From contig JANOET010000311.1 of assembly GCA_031413415.1 (NCBI GenBank), forward strand, positions 1-25,754: a stretch of 25,754 nt of DNA. The letters run 5' to 3'. The stretch comes from UBA668 sp031413415. Lineage in GTDB: Bacteria; Actinomycetota; Acidimicrobiia; Acidimicrobiales; Ilumatobacteraceae. A program made the position numbers and the translations under genes. The notes under the pieces were generated by a model. The model saw only the letters and a program-made list of their open reading frames with translations. It was not told where the DNA came from and ran no database searches. Each line of letters opens with the position of its first letter. Within the stretch, counting starts at the first letter, position 1. Of the stretch, positions 1-10,800 are shown piece after piece.

Positions 1-1
1 C

Positions 2-490
2 GCTCGCTCGGTGCTGGTGGCTCGCCTGACGCCGATGGTGCAGGAGGCGTACGAGCAGTTGGCCGACCGACCGTCTGCAGTCGAGTTGCACTACGAGCCG
101 GCCTGGCGCCAGCGTGGAATGGCCGCTTCGTTGGCCGACGCGCGCAAGGACGACGTGCGTCGCGGGGTCAGCACCGTCGGTCCACATCGCGACGACGTCG
201 ACCTGTTCATCGCTGGCCTGCCGGCGCGCACCCACGCCTCGCAGGGTGAACAACGCACGCTGGCGCTGTCCCTGCGACTCGCTGCGCATCGCATGGTGGC
301 CGAGAAGGTGGGCAGCGCACCCGTGCTGGTCCTCGACGACGTGCTCAGCGAGCTCGACCCCACCCGGTCGTCCGCGTTGCTGCGTCACCTGCCGGTGGGG
401 CAGGTGGTGCTCACCACCGCCGGTGTGCTGCCCGACGCGGCGCACCCCGACGCGATTCTGCGGATTGCCGACGGCGTGGTCGTGGCGTGA
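2..490 (+). CDS. recF: DNA replication/repair protein RecF, C-terminal part (5' end outside window)
   Basis: RecF is an SMC/ABC-type ATPase that works with RecO and RecR to load RecA at single-strand gaps. The frame is open from the window edge, so only the last 163 residues are present and the Walker A region is missing. Visible are the RecF motif GPHRDD, the ABC signature SQGEQRTLALSLRLA, and the Walker B/D-loop block VLVLDDVLSELDPTR, followed by the usual short tail with VLTTAG. These three blocks in this order are diagnostic of RecF. It is followed after 37 bases by a DUF721 gene and then gyrB and gyrA, the standard arrangement next to oriC in Actinomycetota. The gene is cut by the window edge and is not visibly broken. 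Confidence 0.95.
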   Translation, partial: ARSVLVARLTPMVQEAYEQLADRPSAVELHYEPAWRQRGMAASLADARKDDVRRGVSTVGPHRDDVDLFIAGLPARTHASQGEQRTLALSLRLAAHRMVAEKVGSAPVLVLDDVLSELDPTRSSALLRHLPVGQVVLTTAGVLPDAAHPDAILRIADGVVVA

Positions 491-527
491 ACTGGGCGAC
501 CTGAACAGGGCGTGATAGGACCTGTTC

Positions 528-848
528 GTGAGCCGCGAACCGAAACCGTTGGGCGAGAGCCTGCACGAGGTGCTCCGTTCGCTGCGCCCGGACGACCAGG
601 CCCGAAACCAGCCCACCGCTGCGGCGATGGGTGGCGTGTTCGGCCGTTGGGAAGAGGCGGTCGGTGCGGCGGTCGCGCTGCACGTGCAGCCGGTGAAACT
701 GGACGGGACGACGTTGGTCGTCGAGGTCGACGACCCCGGCTGGGCGACCCAATTGCGGTTCCTCGAACCCACGATGCGCAATCGTCTGAAGGCGGTCGCG
801 GGGGCCGACATCGAGCGCATCGAGGTCCGCGTCGCGCGTCACCGCTGA
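528..848 (+). CDS. DUF721 / DciA-like protein
   Basis: This small protein (106 aa) belongs to the DUF721 family, whose studied members (DciA) help load the replicative helicase DnaB in bacteria lacking DnaC/DnaI. Applying that role here rests on family membership. The diagnostic core is visible at about residues 35-82: FGRWEEAVG, then HVQPVKLDG, TTLVVEVDDPGWATQL and a charged C-terminal helix. The start is a GTG at 528, preceded by TAGGA at 516-520 with seven bases between. It lies between recF and gyrB, its usual place in actinobacteria, and is probably read from the recF transcript. The product is shorter than many mycobacterial homologues, which carry a longer basic N-terminus. Confidence 0.88.
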   Translation: MSREPKPLGESLHEVLRSLRPDDQARNQPTAAAMGGVFGRWEEAVGAAVALHVQPVKLDGTTLVVEVDDPGWATQLRFLEPTMRNRLKAVAGADIERIEVRVARHR

Positions 849-892
849 GTCACCCTGAGTGACCCTCTGGGGGACGCGAAATCAACCTGTTC

Positions 893-913
893 GAGGGGGT
901 CACCCTCCCCCTC
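893..913 (+). terminator. G/C-rich hairpin between DUF721 and gyrB
   Basis: A perfect 7-bp inverted repeat (GAGGGGG at 893-899, CCCCCTC at 907-913) with a 7-base loop lies 45 bases after the DUF721 stop. A smaller 5-bp repeat (GTCAC/GTGAC) overlaps the region just after the stop at 849-863. No clear T-run follows, so this may be a weak or Rho-assisted terminator, or an attenuating structure separating recF-DUF721 transcription from gyrB. Confidence 0.4.
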
Positions 914-931
914 TTCGTCACACCCCGCAGG

Positions 932-937
932 TAGACT
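932..937 (+). promoter_or_regulatory. possible -10 element of a gyrB promoter
   Basis: TAGACT fits the actinobacterial TANNNT -10 pattern and lies just after the hairpin in the 218-base gap before gyrB. No good -35 hexamer sits 16-18 bases upstream. Transcription from about 944 would give a leader of roughly 120 bases, fitting the independent, supercoiling-sensitive control known for gyrase operons. This is weak, pattern-only evidence. Confidence 0.3.
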
Positions 938-1066
938 GAGACCTTCTTGCAGCGCCCGTTTTCGTATCCCCGACGGAACCCGGGTGCCGCCTCCAAATCC
1001 CCAGGTCAACGCCTATTTTACCCCCGAACTGATCCCCTGCGGTTCACTCAAGCGATAGAGGTGTGT

Positions 1067-3025
1067 GTGGCTTCCGACGCCAAGCAACCGAGTGCCGATT
1101 ACGGCGCCAAAGACATCCAGGTCCTGGAGGGCCTCGACCCGGTCCGAAAGCGGCCCGGCATGTACATCGGATCCACCGGTCTGACCGGTCTCCACCACCT
1201 CATCTGGGAGGTCGTCGACAACTCCGTCGACGAGGCCATGGCGGGGTTCTGCAACCGCATCGCGGTCACGCTCCAGGCCGACGGTGGGTGCCGTGTCGAC
1301 GACGACGGCCGTGGGGTTCCGGTCGACCCGTACCCCTCAGGCCCACACAAGGGCAAGAGCGCGGCCGAGGTCGTGCTCACGGTCCTGCACGCCGGCGGCA
1401 AGTTCGGCGGCGAGGGCTACAAGGTCTCCGGCGGCCTTCACGGCGTGGGTGTCAGCGTGGTCAACGCGCTCTCCGAACGCCTGTTCATCCAGATCGACAA
1501 GCTGGGTCGCCGCTACGAGCAGGAGTACGCCAAAGGCGGACGACCGCAGGGCAAGCTCGCCGAGGTGGGTCCCACCCCGCCGAGCGGACGCACGTCGGGC
1601 ACCAGCGTCACGTTCTGGCCCGACCCGGGCATCTTCGCCTCGGAAGGTACCGAGTTCGTCAGCCGCACGGTGCTCGAACGCCTGCAGACCATGGCGTTCC
1701 TCAACCGCGGTCTCGAGATCGTGTTCAACGACGAGCGACCCGAACGCGAGCAGCAGGTCACGTTCCAGTACAAGGGCGGGGTCACCGACTTCGTCAAGCA
1801 CCTCAATGCGTCGAAGGAGGCCTTGTTCAGCAAGGTCGCCCACTTCGAGGACGAGGACGACGAGGGCGGTCAGACGCTCGACATCGCCATGCAGTGGAAC
1901 ACCGGCTACTACGAGGGCATCCACGGCTACGCCAACGGCATCAGCACCATCGAGGGTGGCATGCACGTCGAGGGCTTCAAGACCGCCCTCACCGGCGTGG
2001 TCAACAAGTACGCCCGCGCCAAGGGCCTGCTGAAGGAGAAGGACGACAACCTCCTCGGTGAGGACATCCGCGAGGGCATCACGGCCATCATCGCCGTGAA
2101 GCTCCGCGAGCCGCAGTTCGAGGGCCAGACCAAGGCCAAGCTCGGCAACGTGCCCATGCGCAGCTTCGTGCAGAAGGCGACCAACGAGAAGCTCGCCGAG
2201 TGGCTCGACGAGAACCCGGCCGAGGCGAACAAGATCGTCAAGAAGGCCCAGTCCGCGGCGCAGGCACGCGTCGCGGCGAAGAACGCCCGAAACGCCATTC
2301 GCCGTAAGACCGCCCTCGCTGGCGCGGGCATGCCCGACAAGCTGAAGGACTGCAGCAGCGGCAACCCCGAGGAGAGCGAGATCTTCATCGTCGAGGGCGA
2401 CTCCGCCGGTGGTTCGGCGCTCAACGCGCGCGACCCGCGCACGCAGGCGCTGCTGCCCATTCGCGGCAAGATCCTCAACGTCGAACGCGCTCGCCTCGAC
2501 AAGATGTTGAAGAACAACGAGATCCAGGCGTTGATCACCGCCATCGGCGGCGGCGTCGGCGACGAGTTCGACGTCACCAAGGCCCGCTACCACAAGGTCA
2601 TCGCGCTCTGCGACGCCGATGTCGACGGCAGCCACATTCGCACGTTGCTGCTCACGTTCTTCTTCCGTCAGATGCGCGGCCTGGTCGAGGCCGGCTACGT
2701 GTACATCGCGCAGCCGCCGTTGTTCTCCACGCTGGTCGGCAAGGAGAAGGTGTATCTGAAGGACGAGCACGCCAAGGTGCGGTTCCTCGAGGCCCATCCG
2801 AACCACAAGAACGACTTCAACCGCTTGAAGGGCCTCGGTGAGATGGACTGGCAGGAGCTCAAGCCCACCACCATGGACACCCGCACCCGAACCCTGCTGC
2901 AGGTGACGGTCGAAGAGGCCGCCGTGGCCGACGAGATCACCAGCGTGCTGATGGGCGACGACGTCGACAGCCGCAAGCGGTTCATCACCGCCAACGCCCG
3001 CGACGTACGAAACCTGGACTTCTGA
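1067..3025 (+). CDS. gyrB: DNA gyrase subunit B
   Basis: GyrB is the ATPase and TOPRIM subunit of DNA gyrase, which introduces negative supercoils as a GyrA2B2 complex. From the GTG at 1067 the product is 652 aa. The GHKL ATPase is at the N-terminus: RKRPGMYIGS, the catalytic Glu48 in EVVDNSVDEA, and HAGGKF with GGLHGVGVSVVNALS as ATP lid. The TOPRIM domain has Glu443 in EGDSAGGSA and Asp516, Asp518 and Asp520 in DADVDGSH, and the protein ends in RDVRNLDF, typical for GyrB. I chose GTG 1067 because GAGG at 1058-1061 lies five bases upstream. An in-frame TTG at 947 would add 40 residues that look unlike the family, and a GTG at 1061 is also possible. The gyrA start follows after one base. A ParE identity is unlikely given the gyrA partner and the locus. 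Confidence 0.97.
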   Translation: MASDAKQPSADYGAKDIQVLEGLDPVRKRPGMYIGSTGLTGLHHLIWEVVDNSVDEAMAGFCNRIAVTLQADGGCRVDDDGRGVPVDPYPSGPHKGKSAAEVVLTVLHAGGKFGGEGYKVSGGLHGVGVSVVNALSERLFIQIDKLGRRYEQEYAKGGRPQGKLAEVGPTPPSGRTSGTSVTFWPDPGIFASEGTEFVSRTVLERLQTMAFLNRGLEIVFNDERPEREQQVTFQYKGGVTDFVKHLNASKEALFSKVAHFEDEDDEGGQTLDIAMQWNTGYYEGIHGYANGISTIEGGMHVEGFKTALTGVVNKYARAKGLLKEKDDNLLGEDIREGITAIIAVKLREPQFEGQTKAKLGNVPMRSFVQKATNEKLAEWLDENPAEANKIVKKAQSAAQARVAAKNARNAIRRKTALAGAGMPDKLKDCSSGNPEESEIFIVEGDSAGGSALNARDPRTQALLPIRGKILNVERARLDKMLKNNEIQALITAIGGGVGDEFDVTKARYHKVIALCDADVDGSHIRTLLLTFFFRQMRGLVEAGYVYIAQPPLFSTLVGKEKVYLKDEHAKVRFLEAHPNHKNDFNRLKGLGEMDWQELKPTTMDTRTRTLLQVTVEEAAVADEITSVLMGDDVDSRKRFITANARDVRNLDF

Positions 3026-3026
3026 G

Positions 3027-5504
<2,478 letters not shown>

Positions 5505-5591
5505 CCCCGCTCGTCGACTGACGATTGCGCCTCCGGGCGTCGCATCGCGGCATCGGCCGCCTCCAACCGATCCTGAATTCGGAGGTGGTCG

Positions 5592-5933
5592 ATGCACGCA
5601 CATGCAGGAGAGGACGGAGCCGGCGCGACACTGGTCCGTGCCCACGATCGTGGTCAGGCCGTGGTGCTGCTGCTCGTGGTCGTGGTGCTGGTGGTGCTGT
5701 CGATGGTCGCCGTCGCTCGGTTCGGCGCGCGGGTGGTGGGCATCGAGCAGGCGCAGATCGCCGCCGACGCGGCGGCGTTGGCTGGGGTCGATGGTGGGCG
5801 AGCGGCCGCAGCGCGGCTGGCATCGGCCAATGACGGCGTACTGCTGGCGTTCGCCCGCGTCGGTGACGATGTGCTGGTCACGGTGGATGTGCGCGGTGTG
5901 AAGGCGGTGGCACGCGCCAGCCGCGCGCCCTGA
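5592..5933 (+). CDS. small TadE-like membrane/secreted protein (Rv3654c-family type)
   Basis: This 113-aa protein has a short charged N-terminus ending in HDRGQA, then a strongly hydrophobic helix of about 23 residues (VVLLLVVVVLVVLSMVAVA, residues 23-45). An Ala-rich segment AQIAADAAALAG follows, and then a short beta-rich tail. That layout is seen in the TadE-like family found near secretion/pilus loci in actinobacteria (Rv3654c type), whose members resemble pilin-like pseudopilins. The ATG at 5592 has a strong GGAGG at 5581-5585, six bases away. It sits 87 bases after gyrA and 27 bases before the DUF3566 gene, on the same strand. No Tad ATPase or platform gene is in the window, so any link to pilus assembly is unsupported here. 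Confidence 0.7.
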   Translation: MHAHAGEDGAGATLVRAHDRGQAVVLLLVVVVLVVLSMVAVARFGARVVGIEQAQIAADAAALAGVDGGRAAAARLASANDGVLLAFARVGDDVLVTVDVRGVKAVARASRAP

Positions 5934-5960
5934 GCACGGCACGTCCCTTACACTCCGAAC

Positions 5961-6902
5961 GTGGACGACGGCGCGCAGCCCAAACCCCGTGCCACCACGG
6001 CACGCTCGACCAAGCGCAGCGCGCCCGCGCAACCGAGCCCTGACGACGGCTTGCGGCGACGGACGACGAGCACCAGAGCAGCCAAGACCGTTCCCACCGG
6101 CTCGACCGCGTCGGCGATGCCCACGGCGTCCGTCATCGACGATCCGCTGTTGCCGTCGTACGATGACGGCACCCCGATCGCGATCCCGCGCATCGTGCCC
6201 GCCGAGGTCGACCGCGACGATCCGGCGGTCACCCATGTCGCCGCGGTCGAGGCGCCGGTGGCGCCGGTGGTGGCGGACCACACGTCGAACCTGCCACGGC
6301 CCCCCGAGTTCGTCGATGCCGACGGCACCGATGGGTTGCCCTCGATGCACAATCCGAAACAGCCGGCCCGCGCGTTGCGCCCGGTGACCCTGCCGAAGGC
6401 GGGGCGCCCTCGGGTGCGTCGCGTCACCCGTGTGGTGCGTACCGTCGACACGTGGAGCGTCTTCAAGGTGGCGTTGTGCTTCAGCCTGTTCCTCTATGCG
6501 GTCAGTCTGACGGCTGGCGTGTTGCTGTGGCAGGTGGCCCAGAACACGGGCACGGTCGACAACATCGAACGGTTCTTCGAGAGTTTCGGTTGGCAGACCT
6601 TCGACCTCAAGGGCGGCACGATCTACCACAACGCATGGGTCGGTGGCCTGTTCCTGGTGGTCGGCCTCACTGGGCTGTGCGTGTTGAGCGCGACGATGTT
6701 CAACCTCATCGCCGACCTCGTCGGCGGCATTCGGGTGACGGTGCTCGAAGAGGAGGTCATCGCTCGCGAGGACCGCGGCCTGGGCTGGCGTCGAGCACTG
6801 CACTGGGGCTCTTCGGCCGCTGCTCCCACCAGGTCGGAGCCGGACTCGAGACCCGATCTCGCCGGTCCCTGGGTGCCGGCCGACCCTGACCGCATCGGCT
6901 GA
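5961..6902 (+). CDS. DUF3566 transmembrane protein
   Basis: This protein has a disordered, Pro/Ala/charged N-terminal region of about 150 residues and a C-terminal membrane domain with two helices. The first helix is near residues 172-192 (VALCFSLFLYAVSLTAGVLLW) and the second near 230-250 (WVGGLFLVVGLTGLCVLSATMF). Between them is a soluble loop with NIERFFESFGW, and after them FNLIADLVGGIRVTVLEE. This matches DUF3566, an actinobacterial family placed after gyrA and before tRNA-Ile in many genomes; its function is not established. The start is a GTG at 5961, 27 bases after the TadE-like gene. The tail past about residue 265 (SSAAAPTRSEPDSRPD) is low complexity. The neighbourhood supports the call as strongly as the sequence does. 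Confidence 0.85.
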   Translation: MDDGAQPKPRATTARSTKRSAPAQPSPDDGLRRRTTSTRAAKTVPTGSTASAMPTASVIDDPLLPSYDDGTPIAIPRIVPAEVDRDDPAVTHVAAVEAPVAPVVADHTSNLPRPPEFVDADGTDGLPSMHNPKQPARALRPVTLPKAGRPRVRRVTRVVRTVDTWSVFKVALCFSLFLYAVSLTAGVLLWQVAQNTGTVDNIERFFESFGWQTFDLKGGTIYHNAWVGGLFLVVGLTGLCVLSATMFNLIADLVGGIRVTVLEEEVIAREDRGLGWRRALHWGSSAAAPTRSEPDSRPDLAGPWVPADPDRIG

Positions 6903-6921
6903 CGGGCGGTCGCGGTGGCGA

Positions 6922-6951
6922 TTGAGGGTTTTGCGACCGGGCCGCTAGCCT
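6922..6951 (+). promoter_or_regulatory. candidate promoter for tRNA-Ile
   Basis: TTGAGG at 6922-6927 and TAGCCT at 6946-6951 are 18 bases apart, fitting TTGACA / TANNNT. The tRNA begins 14 bases after the -10 element, a short leader as is usual for tRNA genes. Pattern match only. Confidence 0.4.
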
Positions 6952-6964
6952 GTGCAACCGACCT

Positions 6965-7041
6965 GGGGCTATAGCTCAGTCGGTTAGAGCGCATCCCTGA
7001 TAAGGATGAGGTCACAAGTTCGATTCTTGTTAGCCCCACCA
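6965..7041 (+). tRNA. tRNA-Ile (anticodon GAT), CCA encoded
   Basis: The acceptor stem GGGGCTA (6965-6971) pairs with TAGCCCC (7031-7037), followed by discriminator A and an encoded CCA (7039-7041). The anticodon stem CATCC/GGATG encloses the loop CTGATAA with anticodon GAT at 6999-7001. The D-loop block AGCTCAGTCGGTTAGAGC and the T-loop GTTCGATTC are canonical. Its place after gyrA and DUF3566 is conserved in Actinomycetota. The 3' end of such a tRNA is a common integration target, and accessory DNA starts right after it here. Confidence 0.98.
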
Positions 7042-7065
7042 CATAACACCAGGTAGACGAGTTGC

Positions 7066-7087
7066 AAGGCCCCCGCAAGGGGGCCTT
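7066..7087 (+). terminator. tRNA-Ile terminator-like hairpin
   Basis: A perfect 9-bp stem (AAGGCCCCC / GGGGGCCTT) with a GCAA tetraloop lies 24 bases after the tRNA CCA. The following bases (CGTCGTT) are only moderately T-rich. The compact stable stem and its location make termination of the tRNA transcript the likely role. Confidence 0.7.
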
Positions 7088-7109
7088 CGTCGTTCCCAAG
7101 TCCGCGTCA

Positions 7110-7204
7110 GGTCCGCGCGCCACGGACCGGAAGAAATTCTTGGCGCGCATCCGTCGGTCGCGCCCCACGAGGGGCGCCCGTTCATCCACAGGCCGCTGTG
7201 GATG
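7110..7204. repeat. cluster of inverted repeats; candidate oriT, Xis or attachment region
   Basis: Four inverted repeats are packed into 95 bases: GGTCCG/CGGACC (7110-7115, 7123-7128); GCGCGCCA/TGGCGCGC (7115-7122, 7141-7148); GCGCCCC/GGGGCGC with an ACGA loop (7160-7177); and CATCCACAG/CTGTGGATG with a GCCG loop (7183-7204). An 11-base palindrome-like AAGAAATTCTT lies inside the second. No gene is convincing between 7088 and 7430. Relaxase origins and excisionase sites both tend to be rich in such repeats, and this block lies upstream of both genes. The assignment to oriT is inference. Confidence 0.45.
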
Positions 7205-7430
7205 TCCGTTGGGGGTATGCAACACGGCATCCCGACGAGGTCGGCAGTTGTTGGCGTGGGATCGCGTCGCCGCCTTCCGGCACGAACTCGACGAATTGTG
7301 CTGCGCCCGTCGGGTTTCGTGCTCTGTAGGTGGGTGTGAGGTCCGAGTCCGTCTCCACCGTTCGGGGTCCCGAATCCCGTACTCATGCCGTGATGTGTGA
7401 CGCGCGCCGTCGTGGGAAGGCATGACTCCG

Positions 7431-7784
7431 GTGAGCCCGATGATCGAGCCCACCGAGTCCGTGTCGAGCGCCCCGCCCGACTTCCTCACGTTGGATGAGG
7501 CAGCGGCGGTGTTGCGCGTCGGGCGGAGCACGGCGTATCGGGAGGCGAATGCCTTCGAGGCGTCTGGCGGGAGGACCGGCATCCCGGTGGTTCGGTATGG
7601 CAAGCAGTTCCGGGTGCCGCGCTACCGGCTCGAGGAGCAGCTCGGTGGCCCGATCACGTGGCCCCTGCCGACCGAGCCCGGCACCCCGGAACCGACAACG
7701 CGATCGTCGCACCGAGCCAAGCGCATGGAGCGCTCAGGCTCGCCTCGCTCCACCGCCCAGTTGTCGTTGGCGATCGAGTCCTGA
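7431..7784 (+). CDS. excisionase-type helix-turn-helix DNA-binding protein
   Basis: The protein carries a single MerR/Xis-like DNA-binding domain near its N-terminus: FLTLDEAAAVLRVGRSTAYR for the helix-turn-helix, then GIPVVRYGKQFRVPRYRLEE for the wing and the helix that ends such domains. The last 50 residues are Pro/Ser/Arg-rich and likely unstructured. Such proteins bend DNA for excision of integrated elements or repress element genes. The start is uncertain. GGGAAGG at 7414-7420 best suits the GTG at 7431; ATG 7422 is too close and ATG 7440 rather far. It is 78 bases upstream of the relaxase on the same strand, a pairing seen in actinobacterial elements. No integrase partner is visible. 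Confidence 0.75.
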   Translation: MSPMIEPTESVSSAPPDFLTLDEAAAVLRVGRSTAYREANAFEASGGRTGIPVVRYGKQFRVPRYRLEEQLGGPITWPLPTEPGTPEPTTRSSHRAKRMERSGSPRSTAQLSLAIES

Positions 7785-7862
7785 GGCGCACGCGATGACC
7801 GCTCCCCGAACCACGCAACCCATGTTTGACAGACAGGTGCCCGCGGACGGGAGGGAGTCCTC

Positions 7863-10800
7863 ATGCTGCGCGTGACAACCCTCTACGCGGGCTCGGCCGC
7901 CGCGACGGCGAAGTACTACACGAAGTATCTGACGCAGGCGCCGGGGGAGCAGCCGGGTGTGTGGTCGGGCACGCAGGCCGCCGGTCTCGGTCTGTCGGGT
8001 GAGGTGTCGACCGACGCGCTCGAGCAGCTCCTCACTGGTTTCAATCCACTCACCGGTCTGACGCTCGGTAACCCGCTGGTCGATCGGACGACTGCGAACG
8101 GCACGATGATCCGCGCGGTCGCGGGGTTCGATGCGACGGTGTCGGCCCCGAAGTCGTTGTCGGTGTGGTGGGCGCTCACCGGCGACGCCGGCTTGGCGGA
8201 GTGTCATGACGTAGCCGTCAACGCGGTCGTCGACCACCTGGATCGCTTCGGATCGACCACCCGTATCCGGTCGAACGGTGGGCGCCTGCATCCCGATAGC
8301 CAGGGGCTGATTGTGGCCGCGTTCCGTCAGACGACCAGCCGTCTGGACGACCCGCAGTTGCACACCCATCTGGTGATCTCGTCGAAGGTGCAGACCGACG
8401 ACGGCCGCTGGCTGGCGTTGGATGCGAGGGTGTTGAAGCAGCATCAGCGGGCGTTCGGTGGTCTGTATCAGTCGGTGCTGCGTGCCGAGCTCACTCACCG
8501 GTACGGCGTCGCGTTCGCCGAGATCGTGAACGGTCAGGCGGAGATCGCCGGTGTCCCGACGGAGCTGTTGGAGCAGTTCTCCAAGCGCGCTGCTCAGGTG
8601 CGGGGCGAGTTGCAGGTGAAGGTGGCCGAGTTCCGTCAGCGTGAGGGCCGTCACCCGACACGCTTCGAGCACGCCGCCCTCGAACGCGAAGCCGCAGCCG
8701 ATACTCGGCTGCACAAGGCCGCCAACGGTGTCGCTGATCTGCCGACACGGTGGCGTGCCGAGGCCGCCGGCATTGGGATCACTGCCGACTCGCTCGGCCA
8801 GTCGATCGCGCAGGCTGCACGATCAGTGCCCGCACCGGCGAAGGTGAGTGTCGCCGAGGTGATCGACGACCTCTCAGCCGAACGGTCGGCATGGCATCGC
8901 ATGGACATCCTGCGCGCGGTCACCGACCGGCTGCGCCCGCAACCCGACATGTCGGGTGAGCGGTGGTCGAGGCTGCTCGACCGGGCGGTCGATCGTGTGC
9001 TGGGCGAGTGTGTGGCTCTTGACCCCGAGGGTGACGGCACGAGGCGTCAGTCGGATGGCAGGTCGGTGTGGATCGAACCGGTCGCCGCGCAGGTGACCAG
9101 CCACCAGGTCCTCGCCCAAGAGGAAGCGATCCTCACATGGGTGCTGGACTCCCAACTCGACGACCCTCAGCCGTCGACGACGGTCACTCGCGGGGAGCTG
9201 GATGTGCTCCAGTTCGACGCGGCAGCGGCGGTCGCCGGGAATGATCGGGTGGTGGTGAACGTCGGACCGGCCGGCACCGGCAAGACCACGACCCTGGCAG
9301 CCGCGGTCACCGATCTGCACCGCCACGACCGGCCGGTGTTCGGCGTCGCACCGACCGCGAAGGCGGCCAAGGTGTTGGGCCGCGAGACCGGCATGCATGC
9401 CGACACGGTCGCCAAGCTGCTCCATGAATGGGCCCGACCGGATGGGCCGGGCCCGCAGTGGCGGCTCCCATCAGGCACCACGTTGATTGTCGACGAGGCC
9501 GGGATGCTCTCCACGCCCAATATGCACCAGCTCACCCGGTTGGCGACGAGTGAGCAGTGGCGTCTGGTGTTGGTTGGTGATCACCGCCAGCTACAAGCCG
9601 TCGGTCGCGGTGGCTTGTTTGGGGAGATCTGCGCCACCAGTCGCACCGTCGAGTTGGAGCGGATCCACCGGTTCAGCCACGACTGGGAAGCCGCCGCGTC
9701 GCTGCGTCTACGGCACGGAGACCTCCGGGCGCTCGGCACTTACGAGTCTCAAGGGCGGATCATCCCCGGCAGCTTCGACGAGCACCTCGACGCCATCGCC
9801 AGCGAGTGGATACAACGCCATTCGGCCGGGGAGACGGTGGCGATCACCGCGGCGACCAACGAGCACGTTGATGAGATCAATCGCACGATCCGCCAACTGC
9901 GGGCGCGTATCGGGGACTCCGACACCACTGCGATCGCGTGGATCGCAGATGGTCCGGTGGTGGTGGGGGACATCGTGGCAACGCGTCGGAATCATCGGCA
10001 GTTGCAGACCACCAGTGGTGACATCGTCCGCAACCGCGAACTGTGGACCGTCACGGCCGTCAACGACGACGGTGACCTCACGGTCACCGACCTGAGCGGG
10101 ACCAGCACAGTGACTCTGCCGGCTGAGTATGCGACGGAGCATGTGCGGCTCGGATATGCGGCCACCGAGTACGGGACACAGTCCGCGACCGAGACAGCGT
10201 CGATCACCCTGGCCGGGCCGGCGACGACTGGTCGCGGGCTGTATGTGGCAATGACCCGCGGCCGCGACGACAACCGTGTGTATGTCGTCACCGACAGCCA
10301 CGAGATGAGCGACGCACGCGACGTTCTCGAGGGGATCGTCGCCTCGGATCGCGCCGACATCCCAGCCGTGGTCCAGCGCCGCCAGCTCGCCCAACAGAAC
10401 CGCCAATCGCCACGCCCGCAGCCGCGCTGCCAGATCCCGGACTGGTTCCACGACCTACGCGCCGACGCCGCCGACAACTACCGGCAGGCACGAGAGGCGC
10501 TCGACGACTCGACCGCGGCCAGAGAGCGACACGTCGAGGTCGTCGACACCGCGGCGCGACGCATCGCCGATGCGAACACGATGTGCGCCCCCTTTGATGC
10601 TGCACTCGATGTGGCCCACGATGCCGTGAAGCAGGCTGAGGCGGCACAGCGGGCCGCTCAACAACGACTCGACCAGTCCGGGCTCCGCGGCCGGCGCCAA
10701 GCACGCACCGAACTCGCCGCAGCCGACGACACCATCACCGGAACGCGCGAGTTGCTCGCGGTCGCGCGCGAGCAGGCCAGCGAGCCCTACGCGCATCGCA

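Noticed and set aside
7062..7400. Plus-strand open frame between tRNA-Ile and the Xis-like gene
   Set aside because: It starts inside the terminator hairpin, crosses all the inverted repeats, has no ribosome site and shows no protein-like pattern.
7826..7831. Perfect TTGACA before the relaxase gene
   Set aside because: The sequence 16-18 bases downstream is the GGGAGG ribosome site, with no possible -10 element.
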